NCBI GenBank assembly: GCA_023701085.1
Contig: JAMPXR010000212.1
Span: 1-5,262, forward strand
Source of the DNA: Ramlibacter sp.
GTDB lineage: Bacteria; Pseudomonadota; Gammaproteobacteria; Burkholderiales; Burkholderiaceae_C
DNA length: 5,262 nt
Direction of reading: 5' to 3'
Shown here: positions 1 through 5,262 of the stretch, piece after piece
Numbering within the stretch: the first letter of the stretch is position 1
Layout: the number at the start of each line of letters is the position of its first letter
The notes under the pieces: model-generated
What the model was told of the DNA's origin: nothing
Databases searched by the model: none
The model's input: the letters and a program-made list of their open reading frames with translations, nothing else
Program-made: the position numbers and the translations under genes

Positions 1-40
1 GGCATTACATTGGCGAAACCCGGAGCCCAAAGGAATCGCC
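1..40. other. Leader upstream of the isomerase gene
   Basis: This short stretch precedes the first gene. It holds that gene's ribosome-binding site at 29-34, but I see no convincing -10/-35 pair. The first plus-strand frame stays open across it, so it could be the tail of an upstream gene cut by the window edge. Too little sequence is present to decide. Confidence 0.3.
29..34 (+). promoter_or_regulatory. Ribosome-binding site of the dienoyl-CoA isomerase gene
   Basis: AAAGGA is followed by a 6-nt spacer and then ATG at 41. This is a good Shine-Dalgarno match at normal distance. It selects ATG 41 over the in-frame ATG codons further inside (for example residues 23 and 26), which would remove the first conserved strand of the crotonase fold. 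Confidence 0.75.
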
Positions 41-871
41 ATGCAATGCTTCACGCTCTCGCAGCAGGACCACGTCGCCCACCTCGTGCTCAGCCGTCCC
101 GAGGCGATGAATACCATGCACCCCGCCTTCTGGCGGGAACTGGATGAGGTGCTGGCGCAACTGCACCGCGAGGGCCAGGCCCGCGCGCTGGTGATTTCCT
201 CGACCGGCAGGCATTTCAGCGCCGGCATGGCCCTGGACACCTTCGGCGGGCAGGACGTGCTGGACGACCGCACGCCCGAAGGACGCGCGGCGGTCCTGGA
301 CGTGCTCGCGGACATGCAGGCCACCTTCACCCGGCTGGAAACCCTGCGCATCCCGGTCATCGCGGCGATCCAGGGCGGCTGCATCGGCGGCGCGGTGGAC
401 ATGGTGACGGCCTGCTGCATCCGCTACGCGACGGCGGACGCTTTCTTCTGCATCCAGGAAATCAACATCGGGATGGTGGCCGACGTCGGCACGTTGCAGC
501 GCTTGCCCAAGCTGGTGCCGCTGGGCGTCGTGAAGGAACTGGCTTACACCGGCCGGCGGCTGCCCGCGCCCAAAGCCCTCGCATGCGGATTGGTGAACGA
601 AGTGTTCGAGACCGCCGACACCATGGTCGCGGCGGCCTTGCAGTGCGCGCGCGAGATCGCCGCCAAGCCGCCGGTGGCCATCTGGGGCACCAAGCAGGTC
701 ATCCACTTCGCGCGCGATCACTCGGTGGACGATGCGCTCAAGCAGATGGGCTGGGTCCAGGGCGCCATCTGGAGCAACGCCCATGTGCGCGAGGCCGTGA
801 CGGCCATGAAGGAAAAACGCGAGGGCGACTTTCCTTCGCTGCAGCCGCTGCGTTCCTTCCGCGAGCTCTGA
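41..871 (+). CDS. Delta3,5-delta2,4-dienoyl-CoA isomerase-like crotonase
   Basis: This 276-residue protein of the enoyl-CoA hydratase/isomerase superfamily is a typical full-length single-domain member. It most likely moves double bonds in 3,5-dienoyl-CoA esters to the 2,4-dienoyl form during beta-oxidation of unsaturated fatty acids, in the cytoplasm. Seen in the sequence: an oxyanion-hole strand FSAGMAL (residues 59-65), a second glycine-rich oxyanion segment QGGCIGGAVD (111-120), and acidic residues Asp120, Glu140 and Asp148. From memory, rat ECH1 uses Asp176, Glu196 and Asp204, so the 20- and 8-residue spacings are identical. The stretch ADVGTLQRLPK (147-157) is also typical of that subfamily. 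Plain enoyl-CoA hydratases carry two catalytic glutamates in different positions. The gene converges on queF, with only 7 bp between stop codons. A generic hydratase label is the main alternative. Membership of the superfamily is near certain, and the isomerase assignment is good but not proven. Confidence 0.88.
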   Translation: MQCFTLSQQDHVAHLVLSRPEAMNTMHPAFWRELDEVLAQLHREGQARALVISSTGRHFSAGMALDTFGGQDVLDDRTPEGRAAVLDVLADMQATFTRLETLRIPVIAAIQGGCIGGAVDMVTACCIRYATADAFFCIQEINIGMVADVGTLQRLPKLVPLGVVKELAYTGRRLPAPKALACGLVNEVFETADTMVAAALQCAREIAAKPPVAIWGTKQVIHFARDHSVDDALKQMGWVQGAIWSNAHVREAVTAMKEKREGDFPSLQPLRSFREL

Positions 872-878
872 GCGCCCC

Positions 879-1730
879 TTACTGCCGCGCCGTCCTGGCG
901 TTGGCCGGCAGCGCCATCGGATGGCTGGTGCGGAACGGATTGATGTCCAACCCGCCGCGCCGGGTGTAGCGCGCGTACACCACGAGCTTGACCGGTTTGC
1001 AGCGCCGCCACAGGTCCATGAAGATGCGCTCCACGCATTGCTCGTGGAATTCATTGTGGTTGCGATAACTCACCAGGTAGCGCAGCAGCGACCCCTGGTC
1101 GATCTGCGGGCCGCTGTAGCGGATCTGCACGCTGCCCCAATCGGGCTGCCCCGTGACCAGGCAGTTGCTCTTGAGGAGGTTGCTGGTCAGCACCTCGTCC
1201 ACCGGCTGTTCGGCCAAGGCCGCCGTCAGCAGATCGGGCGCCGGCGTGTAGCGGTCGCAATCGATGTCCAGCCGGTCGAGGCTCAGGCCATCGAGTTCCT
1301 GTACCGGCTCCTGGTCGAACTGTTCGGGGCCCAGCAGGCGCACGCCCACCGAGGACTGCGCCGGCGCGCCGCGCCACACGGCTTCACTCACGTCGGCGCG
1401 GATGCGCTCGCGCACCTCCTGCGCCGAGCCGAAGGCCGTGTTGCTGAAACTGTTGAGGTAGAGCTTGAACGACTTGCTCTCCACGATGTTCGGCGTTTCA
1501 CACGGCACCGTGATATGCATGATCGCCACTTGTGGCTTGCCCCGCGGAGTCAGCCAGCTCAGTTCGAAGGCGGTCCACAGGTCCGCGCCGAAGAACGGCA
1601 CGGCGCCGGGCAGGCCCATCTCGGCCCGCTTGGGCTGCCGCGAAAGCGGAAAGAGGAGCGAGGCGTCGTAGCGGTCCACGTAGGGCGCCGGGCGGCCCAG
1701 CTGCGATTGCTCGGGTGTGTTCATTGCCAT
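879..1730 (-). CDS. queF: NADPH-dependent 7-cyano-7-deazaguanine reductase (long-type QueF)
   Basis: This 283-residue enzyme reduces the nitrile of preQ0 to the aminomethyl group of preQ1 with two NADPH. The product is then inserted into tRNA at the wobble position on the way to queuosine. The length fits the long, two-domain tunnelling-fold QueF of E. coli (about 282 residues), not the short Bacillus form. The QueF motif [12 protein letters not shown] is at residues 84-95. The catalytic half has the nucleophile in [12 protein letters not shown], with Cys190 and Asp197, and the substrate-binding pair His229-Glu230 in NEFHEQ. These numbers coincide with those I recall for E. coli QueF, which supports ATG 1730 over the in-frame ATG two codons on at 1724. 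A GGAA at 1738-1741, 7 nt upstream, could be its Shine-Dalgarno. The gene lies 67 bp downstream of the dioxygenase gene on the same strand. No other queuosine gene is visible. Confidence 0.97.
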   Translation of the reverse strand: MAMNTPEQSQLGRPAPYVDRYDASLLFPLSRQPKRAEMGLPGAVPFFGADLWTAFELSWLTPRGKPQVAIMHITVPCETPNIVESKSFKLYLNSFSNTAFGSAQEVRERIRADVSEAVWRGAPAQSSVGVRLLGPEQFDQEPVQELDGLSLDRLDIDCDRYTPAPDLLTAALAEQPVDEVLTSNLLKSNCLVTGQPDWGSVQIRYSGPQIDQGSLLRYLVSYRNHNEFHEQCVERIFMDLWRRCKPVKLVVYARYTRRGGLDINPFRTSHPMALPANARTARQ

Positions 1731-1797
1731 GTCGAGGTTCCATGCGCCCGAATCCGCGCTGCCGCCGGGCCAGGATCAAAAATAGTGTTAACAGGCC
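1731..1797 (-). other. queF/dioxygenase intergenic region with an AT-rich patch
   Basis: This 67-bp gap separates the dioxygenase stop codon from the queF start. Positions 1776-1793 are clearly A/T-rich against GC-rich surroundings. They contain the perfect 8-bp palindrome TGTTAACA (1786-1793) and, on the minus strand, a run of five T (1777-1781). I could not fit a convincing -35/-10 pair, and the palindrome has no loop, so it is not a standard terminator hairpin. It may hold a weak queF promoter or a regulator site. I see no preQ1-riboswitch architecture, and there is little room for one. Confidence 0.3.
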
Positions 1798-2658
1798 CTA
1801 GACGAAGCGCCGCTCGCGCATCCATTTCGTGGCGATCCACTTTTCGCCCTCCAGCACCGGCGCACCGCCGTGAAGGGTGCGGGTGGACGGGTGCGGACGT
1901 TCATAGCTGAAGAACACGGCGTTGCCGCGTTTGGGCGCGACCTCCAGGTGCACGTCGGGGAAGGTCGTGCCGCCGCCCTTGCCGGGCTCGGCCAGGTAGA
2001 TCACCATCGTGCCGACGCGCTGCCCGCCGCGTTTGAGAATGGTGGGCGTGCCGGGTTCCTTGGGGTCGAAGTAGTCGTAATGCGGCTTGTATTCCGTGCC
2101 CGGGCCGTAATGCAGCACCTGCAGCCCTTCCCCGTTTTCCTCGGGCCAGTTGACCAGCCGCGCGATACGGGACTCGATGCGCCGCACCAGTTCGTTCTCG
2201 CCCCGCTGGAAGAACATGCCGTGGCTGGTGCGGTCCGCGTTGATCTCCTCGCCGCCGGTGTGGGTCGCCACGGTCAGCGACCGCGCCAGCCGCGGCCGCG
2301 CCAGCGCAATCAGCTCGTCGCACTCCTGGTCGGACAGCAGGCCGCCGAACACCACCACACGCGGGCTGTACATCGCCTGCAAAACGCAGACCCGGCGGTC
2401 GCCGGCATCCAGGTACAGGGGCGAGTCGTCCAGCCTGGGATCGGGCACCGGCGCGGACGGCGGCAGCCCCTGTTCCACCGCCTGGTGCTCCAGGTACTCG
2501 CGCAGGGTGGCCTCCATGGCGTCGGCGGCCACGTCCTCGTCCCAACCCGAAGCCCGCATGGACCCGAGCACCGACTCGGGATCGTGGCCGGCCTGCGCCT
2601 GCTCCACGATCCACTGCCGCAGTTCGGGCGTGATCTGCTGTGTCTGTGTCTTGGTCAT
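1798..2658 (-). CDS. Prolyl 4-hydroxylase-type 2-oxoglutarate/Fe(II) dioxygenase with N-terminal helical domain
   Basis: This 286-residue protein belongs to the 2OG-Fe(II) oxygenase superfamily, prolyl 4-hydroxylase alpha-subunit type. Such enzymes couple decarboxylation of 2-oxoglutarate to hydroxylation of a substrate, often a prolyl residue. The catalytic domain spans about residues 98-286. It shows the iron ligands His193 and Asp195 (PHYDYFDP), the distal iron ligand His263 (TLHGGAPV), and Lys273 (GEKW) ten residues later, the usual 2-oxoglutarate carboxylate anchor. Residues 11-55 form a separate predicted helical segment with a GWDEDVAADAM core that resembles a UBA/CUE-like fold. A linker rich in Pro and Asp joins them. 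No signal peptide is visible, so it is probably cytoplasmic. I chose ATG 2658. An in-frame ATG at 2733 would add 25 residues rich in Arg without domain similarity. The Shine-Dalgarno at 2658 is weak (AGG, 11 nt away). The substrate is unknown. Peptidyl hydroxylation is inferred from the family. Confidence 0.9.
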   Translation of the reverse strand: MTKTQTQQITPELRQWIVEQAQAGHDPESVLGSMRASGWDEDVAADAMEATLREYLEHQAVEQGLPPSAPVPDPRLDDSPLYLDAGDRRVCVLQAMYSPRVVVFGGLLSDQECDELIALARPRLARSLTVATHTGGEEINADRTSHGMFFQRGENELVRRIESRIARLVNWPEENGEGLQVLHYGPGTEYKPHYDYFDPKEPGTPTILKRGGQRVGTMVIYLAEPGKGGGTTFPDVHLEVAPKRGNAVFFSYERPHPSTRTLHGGAPVLEGEKWIATKWMRERRFV

Positions 2659-2772
2659 TGCATCGCGCGCCTGGACGCCGCGCAGCCGGCGAAGGCGGAA
2701 ACCGCAATTATGCGTAGATCGCGCCAGGCGCACAGGCAGGTGCGGACGTTCGTGGCGCAGGCGTCAGCGCGC
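2659..2772 (-). other. Intergenic region and possible structured leader of the dioxygenase gene
   Basis: This 114-bp gap lies between the small membrane-protein gene and the dioxygenase gene, both on the minus strand. Inverted repeats, written as plus-strand positions, are: GCGCCTGG at 2667-2674 against CCAGGCGC at 2724-2731 (8 bp, perfect); a hairpin at 2676-2691 (5-bp stem, 6-nt loop); and one at 2695-2705 (4-bp stem, 3-nt loop). They nest, and the outer stem would cover the ribosome-binding position of the dioxygenase start at 2658. A CATAAT hexamer on the minus strand (2707-2712) could be a -10 element, but no good -35 is apparent. In DNA this GC-rich, short inverted repeats are common by chance. 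Confidence 0.3.
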
Positions 2773-3051
2773 TCAGGCCCGCCAAGCGCGGCTGGATGCC
2801 CACTGGCCGCTAGCCACCGCCACGACCAGCGCCGCGTAGCTGGCCATCTTGCCGTCGACGCCGAACAGCCACAGCCCGGCCGCCAGCGCCAGCACCCCGA
2901 CGACGGAGTTGATGAGCGCCTGGGCGCGCCAGGAACGCGCCGCGGACCGGCGCGGCACCACCAGGGCGCCCGCCAGCGCGATCAGCACGCCCACGGCAAT
3001 GGCCGGTGCCGTGAAGCCCAGCAGGTGCAGCAAAAGGTCCCAAAAACCCAT
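2773..3051 (-). CDS. Small integral membrane protein of unknown function
   Basis: This 92-residue hydrophobic protein is not one I can assign to a named family. Three membrane segments are apparent at about residues 10-32, 45-64 and 69-85. The first loop is strongly basic (PRRSAARSWR, 33-42) and the C-terminus also carries arginines, so the positive-inside rule suggests an outside N-terminus with the first loop and C-terminus in the cytoplasm. There are no cysteines, no obvious catalytic motif, and no lipoprotein box. The ATG at 3051 is preferred. A TTG at 3093 in the same frame would add 14 polar residues before the first membrane segment and would run into the probable promoter. No clear Shine-Dalgarno precedes either start. 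The gene is divergent from hemA and is followed on the same strand, after 114 bp, by the dioxygenase gene. Hydrophobic periodicity and placement make it a likely real gene. Confidence 0.72.
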   Translation of the reverse strand: MGFWDLLLHLLGFTAPAIAVGVLIALAGALVVPRRSAARSWRAQALINSVVGVLALAAGLWLFGVDGKMASYAALVVAVASGQWASSRAWRA

Positions 3052-3059
3052 CGGATGGA

Positions 3060-3075
3060 CTTGATTAATCGCAAG
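3060..3075. promoter_or_regulatory. Operator-like inverted repeat CTTG-N8-CAAG
   Basis: The arms CTTG (3060-3063) and CAAG (3072-3075) flank an AT-rich core containing the palindromes ATTAAT (3064-3069) and GATTAATC (3063-3070). It sits within the 59-bp divergent region between the membrane-protein gene and hemA. Position and symmetry suggest a regulator-binding site, but no specific regulator is recognised. Four-base arms can arise by chance. Confidence 0.25.
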
Positions 3076-3093
3076 TGCTTGAAAACCCGGCAA
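3064..3093 (-). promoter_or_regulatory. Candidate promoter of the membrane-protein gene
   Basis: On the minus strand TTGCCG (plus 3088-3093) and ATTAAT (plus 3064-3069) are separated by 18 bp. Each matches four of six bases of the sigma-70 -35 and -10 consensus. Transcription would begin near 3057, only a few bases before ATG 3051, and would exclude the alternative TTG start at 3093. This is a moderate-quality match found by eye. Confidence 0.3.
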
Positions 3094-3097
3094 ATTT

Positions 3098-3103
3098 TAT
3101 AAT
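3098..3103 (+). promoter_or_regulatory. Perfect -10 element (TATAAT) of hemA
   Basis: A consensus TATAAT in a locally AT-rich stretch ends 7 nt before the hemA ATG at 3111. Transcription would be expected to start at or beside the A of that ATG. The best -35-like hexamer, TTGAAA at 3079-3084, is only 13 bp away, which is too close. At the normal 16-18 bp spacing there is no recognisable -35, so the promoter may depend on an activator or on the strong -10. The TATAAT overlaps another in-frame ATG (3102), which argues against that codon being the start. Confidence 0.55.
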
Positions 3104-3110
3104 GCAGCCC

Positions 3111-4370
3111 ATGGCAGTCTGGGCCCTGGGCATCAACCACACGACCGCCCCGCTGGACTTGCGTGGCCGCTTCGCCTATGCCATCGATCAGGTCGAGCCC
3201 ACGCTGAAGGCGCTGCGCGCATCGCTGACGCGACGGCCGGAGGCCGCGATCCTGTCGACCTGCAATCGCACCGAGATCTATTGCGCGGGCGAGCACGGGG
3301 ATATGGACAACACCCTGGACTGGCTGGCGCACTCCGGCGGCGTGTCGTCCACGCTGCTGCGCTCCCACGCTTACACGCTGCACGACGGCATGGCCGCGCG
3401 CCATGCCTTCCGCGTCGCCAGCGGCCTGGACTCCATGGTGCTGGGCGAGCCCCAGATCCTGGGCCAGATGAAGGACGCGGTCCGCGTGGCGGACCAGGCC
3501 GGCGCCCTGGGCACCACGCTGAACCAGCTGTTCCAGCGCTCGTTCGCGGTCGCCAAGGAAGTGCGAACGTCCACCGAGATCGGGGCCCATTCCATCAGCA
3601 TGGCCGCCGCGGCGGTCCGGCTGGCCGGGCAGCTGTTCGAAGACATGACCAGGATCCGGGTGCTGTTCGTCGGCGCCGGGGAAATGGTCGAGCTGGCGGC
3701 CACCCACTTCGCCGCGCGCAACCCCAAAGGCATCGCCATCGCCAACCGCACCCTGGAACGCGGCGAACGGCTGGCTTCCCGCTTTGGCGGCGAGGTGATG
3801 CGACTGGCCGACCTGCCGGCCCGGCTGCATGAATTCGACGCCGTCATCAGCTGCACCGCCAGCACGCTGCCCATCATCGGGCTGGGCGCGGTGGAGCGCG
3901 CCCTGAAGGCGCGCCGGCACCGCCCGATCTTCATGGTCGACCTGGCGGTGCCACGCGACATCGAGCCCGAGGTCAAGGACCTGGAGGACGTGTACCTCTA
4001 CACCGTCGACGACCTGGCCAACGTCGTCCAGACCGGCCAGGCCAATCGGCAGGCGGCGGTGGCCCAGGCCGAAGCCATCATCGACGCGGGGGTGCAAAGC
4101 TTCCTGCACTGGATGGACCAGCGCCGCAGCGTTCCCTTGATCCTGCAGCTCAACGCCCAGGCCGACGAGTGGCGAGCCCTGGAACTGGCCCGCGCGCGCA
4201 AGATGCTGGCCAAGGGCGAGAATGTCGACGCGGTGCTGGAGGCCCTTTCCAAGGGGCTGACCCAGAAGCTGCTGCACGGCGCCATGGCCGAATTGCACGC
4301 CGGCGATGCGATGGCGCGCGAGCGCGCCAGCTCGGCAATCCAGCATTTCTTCCTGCGCAAAGAGCGTTAG
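3111..4370 (+). CDS. hemA: Glutamyl-tRNA reductase
   Basis: This 419-residue enzyme reduces the glutamate on glutamyl-tRNA(Glu) to glutamate-1-semialdehyde with NADPH. This is the first committed step of C5-pathway tetrapyrrole (heme) synthesis in the cytoplasm. The length is typical. The N-terminal catalytic domain shows GINHTTAP (7-14), the nucleophile Cys51 in [10 protein letters not shown], the conserved His98, and [15 protein letters not shown] (105-119). The NADPH-binding domain has VGAGEM (187-192), followed by IANRTLERG and the strand [16 protein letters not shown] long helical dimerisation region ends the protein. Starts in frame are GTG 3075, ATG 3102 and ATG 3111. I prefer 3111 because it places the first strand immediately before GINHT, as is usual in the family, and because of the TATAAT at 3098-3103. 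None of the three starts has a Shine-Dalgarno. The gene is divergent from the membrane-protein gene and lies 100 bp upstream of prfA, as in many proteobacteria. Confidence 0.97.
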   Translation: MAVWALGINHTTAPLDLRGRFAYAIDQVEPTLKALRASLTRRPEAAILSTCNRTEIYCAGEHGDMDNTLDWLAHSGGVSSTLLRSHAYTLHDGMAARHAFRVASGLDSMVLGEPQILGQMKDAVRVADQAGALGTTLNQLFQRSFAVAKEVRTSTEIGAHSISMAAAAVRLAGQLFEDMTRIRVLFVGAGEMVELAATHFAARNPKGIAIANRTLERGERLASRFGGEVMRLADLPARLHEFDAVISCTASTLPIIGLGAVERALKARRHRPIFMVDLAVPRDIEPEVKDLEDVYLYTVDDLANVVQTGQANRQAAVAQAEAIIDAGVQSFLHWMDQRRSVPLILQLNAQADEWRALELARARKMLAKGENVDAVLEALSKGLTQKLLHGAMAELHAGDAMARERASSAIQHFFLRKER

Positions 4371-4470
4371 CTGCGCCGCCGCGCCGCTTTTCCCCCCGCG
4401 GGCCCGGCCCGCTGTCCACCCCCCGAATCGCGCATGCCGCGGCCAGCCCGGCATGACGCACGAGACCCCC
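4371..4470 (+). other. hemA-prfA spacer, C-rich with a GC hairpin
   Basis: This 100-bp spacer is pyrimidine-rich in its middle: in 4386-4428 I count 23 C against 10 G. Positions 4398-4412 form a perfect 6-bp stem with a 3-nt loop (GCGGGC-CCG-GCCCGC). No T-run follows, so it is not a standard intrinsic terminator. C-rich, G-poor RNA is a feature of Rho loading sites, so partial termination between the two genes is conceivable. No promoter for prfA is apparent, and the spacer contains no other gene that I can support. Confidence 0.35.
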
Positions 4471-5262
4471 GTGAAGCCCTACCTGCGCCAACAACTCGAA
4501 CGCTACCCGGTCCGCCTGAAGGAGCTGGACTTCTTCCTGTCGCAGCCCGATGTCGTGAGCGACATGGAGCGCTTTCGCGCGCTGACGCGCGAGCATGCGG
4601 AAGTCAGCCAGGTGGCCGCGTGCTACGAGCGCTTCAGGCAGCTCGAGGCGGGCCTGGAGGCGGCGCGGGACATGCTGTCGGACCCCGAAATGGCCGAAAT
4701 GGCCGCCGACGAAATCACCGGGCTGGAGGCCGGACTGCCCGCGCTCGAGGACGAACTGCAGCGCATGCTGCTGCCCAAGGACCCGGACGACGTGCGCAAC
4801 ACCTTCATCGAGATCCGCGCCGGCACCGGCGGGGACGAGTCGGCGCTGTTCGCGGGCGACCTGCTGCGCATGTACACCCGCTACGCCGAACGCCAGGGCT
4901 GGCGCGCCGAGATCGTGAGCGAGAGCCCGGGCGAAGTCGGCGGCTACAAGGAAGTCGTGATCCGGGTGGTCGGTGACGGCGCCTACGGCAAGCTCAAGTT
5001 CGAGTCGGGCGGCCATCGGGTGCAGCGTGTGCCCGCGACCGAAACCCAGGGCCGCATCCACACCAGCGCCTGCACGGTCGCGGCGCTGGCCGAGCCGGAC
5101 GAAGCCCAGGCCGTCCAGATCAACCCGGCGGACCTGCGCATAGACACCTACCGGGCGAGCGGAGCGGGCGGCCAGCACGTGAACAAGACGGACTCGGCCG
5201 TGCGCATCACCCACCTGCCCACCGGCATCGTGGCCGAATGCCAGGACGACCGCTCGCAGCAC
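4471..5262 (+). CDS. prfA: Peptide chain release factor 1, 3'-truncated by the window edge
   Basis: Release factor 1 recognises UAA and UAG in the ribosomal A site and triggers hydrolysis of peptidyl-tRNA. The window holds 264 codons with no stop. Family members are about 360 residues, so roughly 95 C-terminal residues lie outside. An N-terminal helical domain runs to about residue 100. [17 protein letters not shown] (115-131) is a conserved core motif. The tripeptide anticodon Pro-Ala-Thr is at 188-190, and the catalytic Gly-Gly-Gln is at 233-235 in [15 protein letters not shown]. The PAT tripeptide rather than SPF identifies RF1 and not RF2. I chose GTG 4471, which begins Met-Lys-Pro as family members commonly do. 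With it, the PAT and GGQ positions equal those of E. coli RF1. The in-frame ATG at 4453 would add six residues, and neither start has a strong Shine-Dalgarno. The conserved Gln235 is the usual methylation target of PrmC, whose gene commonly follows. The partner gene upstream is hemA. Confidence 0.97.
   Translation, partial: MKPYLRQQLERYPVRLKELDFFLSQPDVVSDMERFRALTREHAEVSQVAACYERFRQLEAGLEAARDMLSDPEMAEMAADEITGLEAGLPALEDELQRMLLPKDPDDVRNTFIEIRAGTGGDESALFAGDLLRMYTRYAERQGWRAEIVSESPGEVGGYKEVVIRVVGDGAYGKLKFESGGHRVQRVPATETQGRIHTSACTVAALAEPDEAQAVQINPADLRIDTYRASGAGGQHVNKTDSAVRITHLPTGIVAECQDDRSQH

Noticed and set aside
897..915. GC hairpin near the end of queF as a terminator
   Set aside because: The roughly 7-bp stem lies inside the queF coding region and no T-run follows it on either strand.
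1731..1797. preQ1 riboswitch upstream of queF
   Set aside because: The space is short and I could not find the expected hairpin plus A-rich tail arrangement near the ribosome-binding site.
921..1910. Plus-strand open frame across queF
   Set aside because: queF on the minus strand carries every catalytic residue at the expected position; this frame has none of its own.
1890..2751. 13-nt direct repeat GGTGCGGACGTTC at 1890-1902 and 2739-2751
   Set aside because: One copy encodes conserved dioxygenase residues and the other lies in the gap before it. There is no further similarity around either copy, so chance is sufficient.
1870..3102. Long plus-strand open frame across the dioxygenase gene
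   Set aside because: It is the reverse shadow of the dioxygenase, whose iron and 2-oxoglutarate residues are clear. The shadow product is Arg/His/Gln-rich and has no recognisable fold.
2982..4454. Long open frame (490 codons) antisense to hemA
   Set aside because: It mirrors hemA codon bias in GC-rich DNA, has low-complexity His/Gln/Gly/Arg composition with no recognisable domain, and only its last few codons share sequence with the real minus-strand membrane-protein gene, in a different context.
4150..5262. Long open frame (370 codons) antisense to prfA
   Set aside because: It is opposite a well-conserved prfA, is rich in Ala/Arg/Gly/His without motifs, and is explained by the absence of A/T-rich stop codons in high-GC DNA.
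1..5262. Mobile elements, CRISPR arrays, tRNA or rRNA genes
   Set aside because: No terminal inverted repeats, transposase motifs, regularly spaced repeats, cloverleaf patterns or rRNA-like sequence were seen on reading both strands.

Overview
The window is GC-rich chromosomal DNA with strong third-position G/C bias. Gene content and protein style suggest a betaproteobacterium of the order Burkholderiales, probably close to Bordetella/Achromobacter (Alcaligenaceae). This placement is inferred from remembered protein families, not from a search. I saw no mobile element, CRISPR array, rRNA or tRNA, and coding density is high. It reads as a core-genome neighbourhood.

Layout, left to right. Positions 41-871 (+) encode a crotonase-fold enzyme whose three acidic active-site residues have the spacing of delta3,5-delta2,4-dienoyl-CoA isomerase. 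Its stop codon lies 7 bp from that of queF (879-1730, -), the NADPH-dependent preQ0 reductase of queuosine synthesis. Upstream of queF on the same strand are a prolyl 4-hydroxylase-type 2-oxoglutarate/Fe(II) dioxygenase (1798-2658, -) with an extra N-terminal helical domain, and a 92-residue membrane protein of unknown function (2773-3051, -). These three minus-strand genes could be co-transcribed. A 59-bp divergent intergenic region (3052-3110) separates them from hemA (3111-4370, +), glutamyl-tRNA reductase. A 100-bp C-rich spacer follows, then prfA (4471 to the window edge, +), peptide chain release factor 1, cut off at its 264th codon. hemA-prfA is a well-known proteobacterial gene pair, usually followed by prmC, which would lie beyond the window.

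Functional links. hemA uses glutamyl-tRNA to start tetrapyrrole synthesis, prfA terminates translation, and queF supplies the precursor of a tRNA wobble-base modification. Three of six genes therefore touch tRNA or translation. The dioxygenase could in principle modify a translation protein, but its substrate cannot be read from the sequence.

Most notable points: (1) a perfect TATAAT lies 7 nt before the hemA ATG at 3111 and no Shine-Dalgarno is present, which suggests a leaderless hemA mRNA; (2) the dioxygenase carries an appended UBA/CUE-like N-terminal segment; (3) residue numbering in prfA matches E. coli RF1 exactly if translation starts at GTG 4471. I found no convincing wholly novel system.
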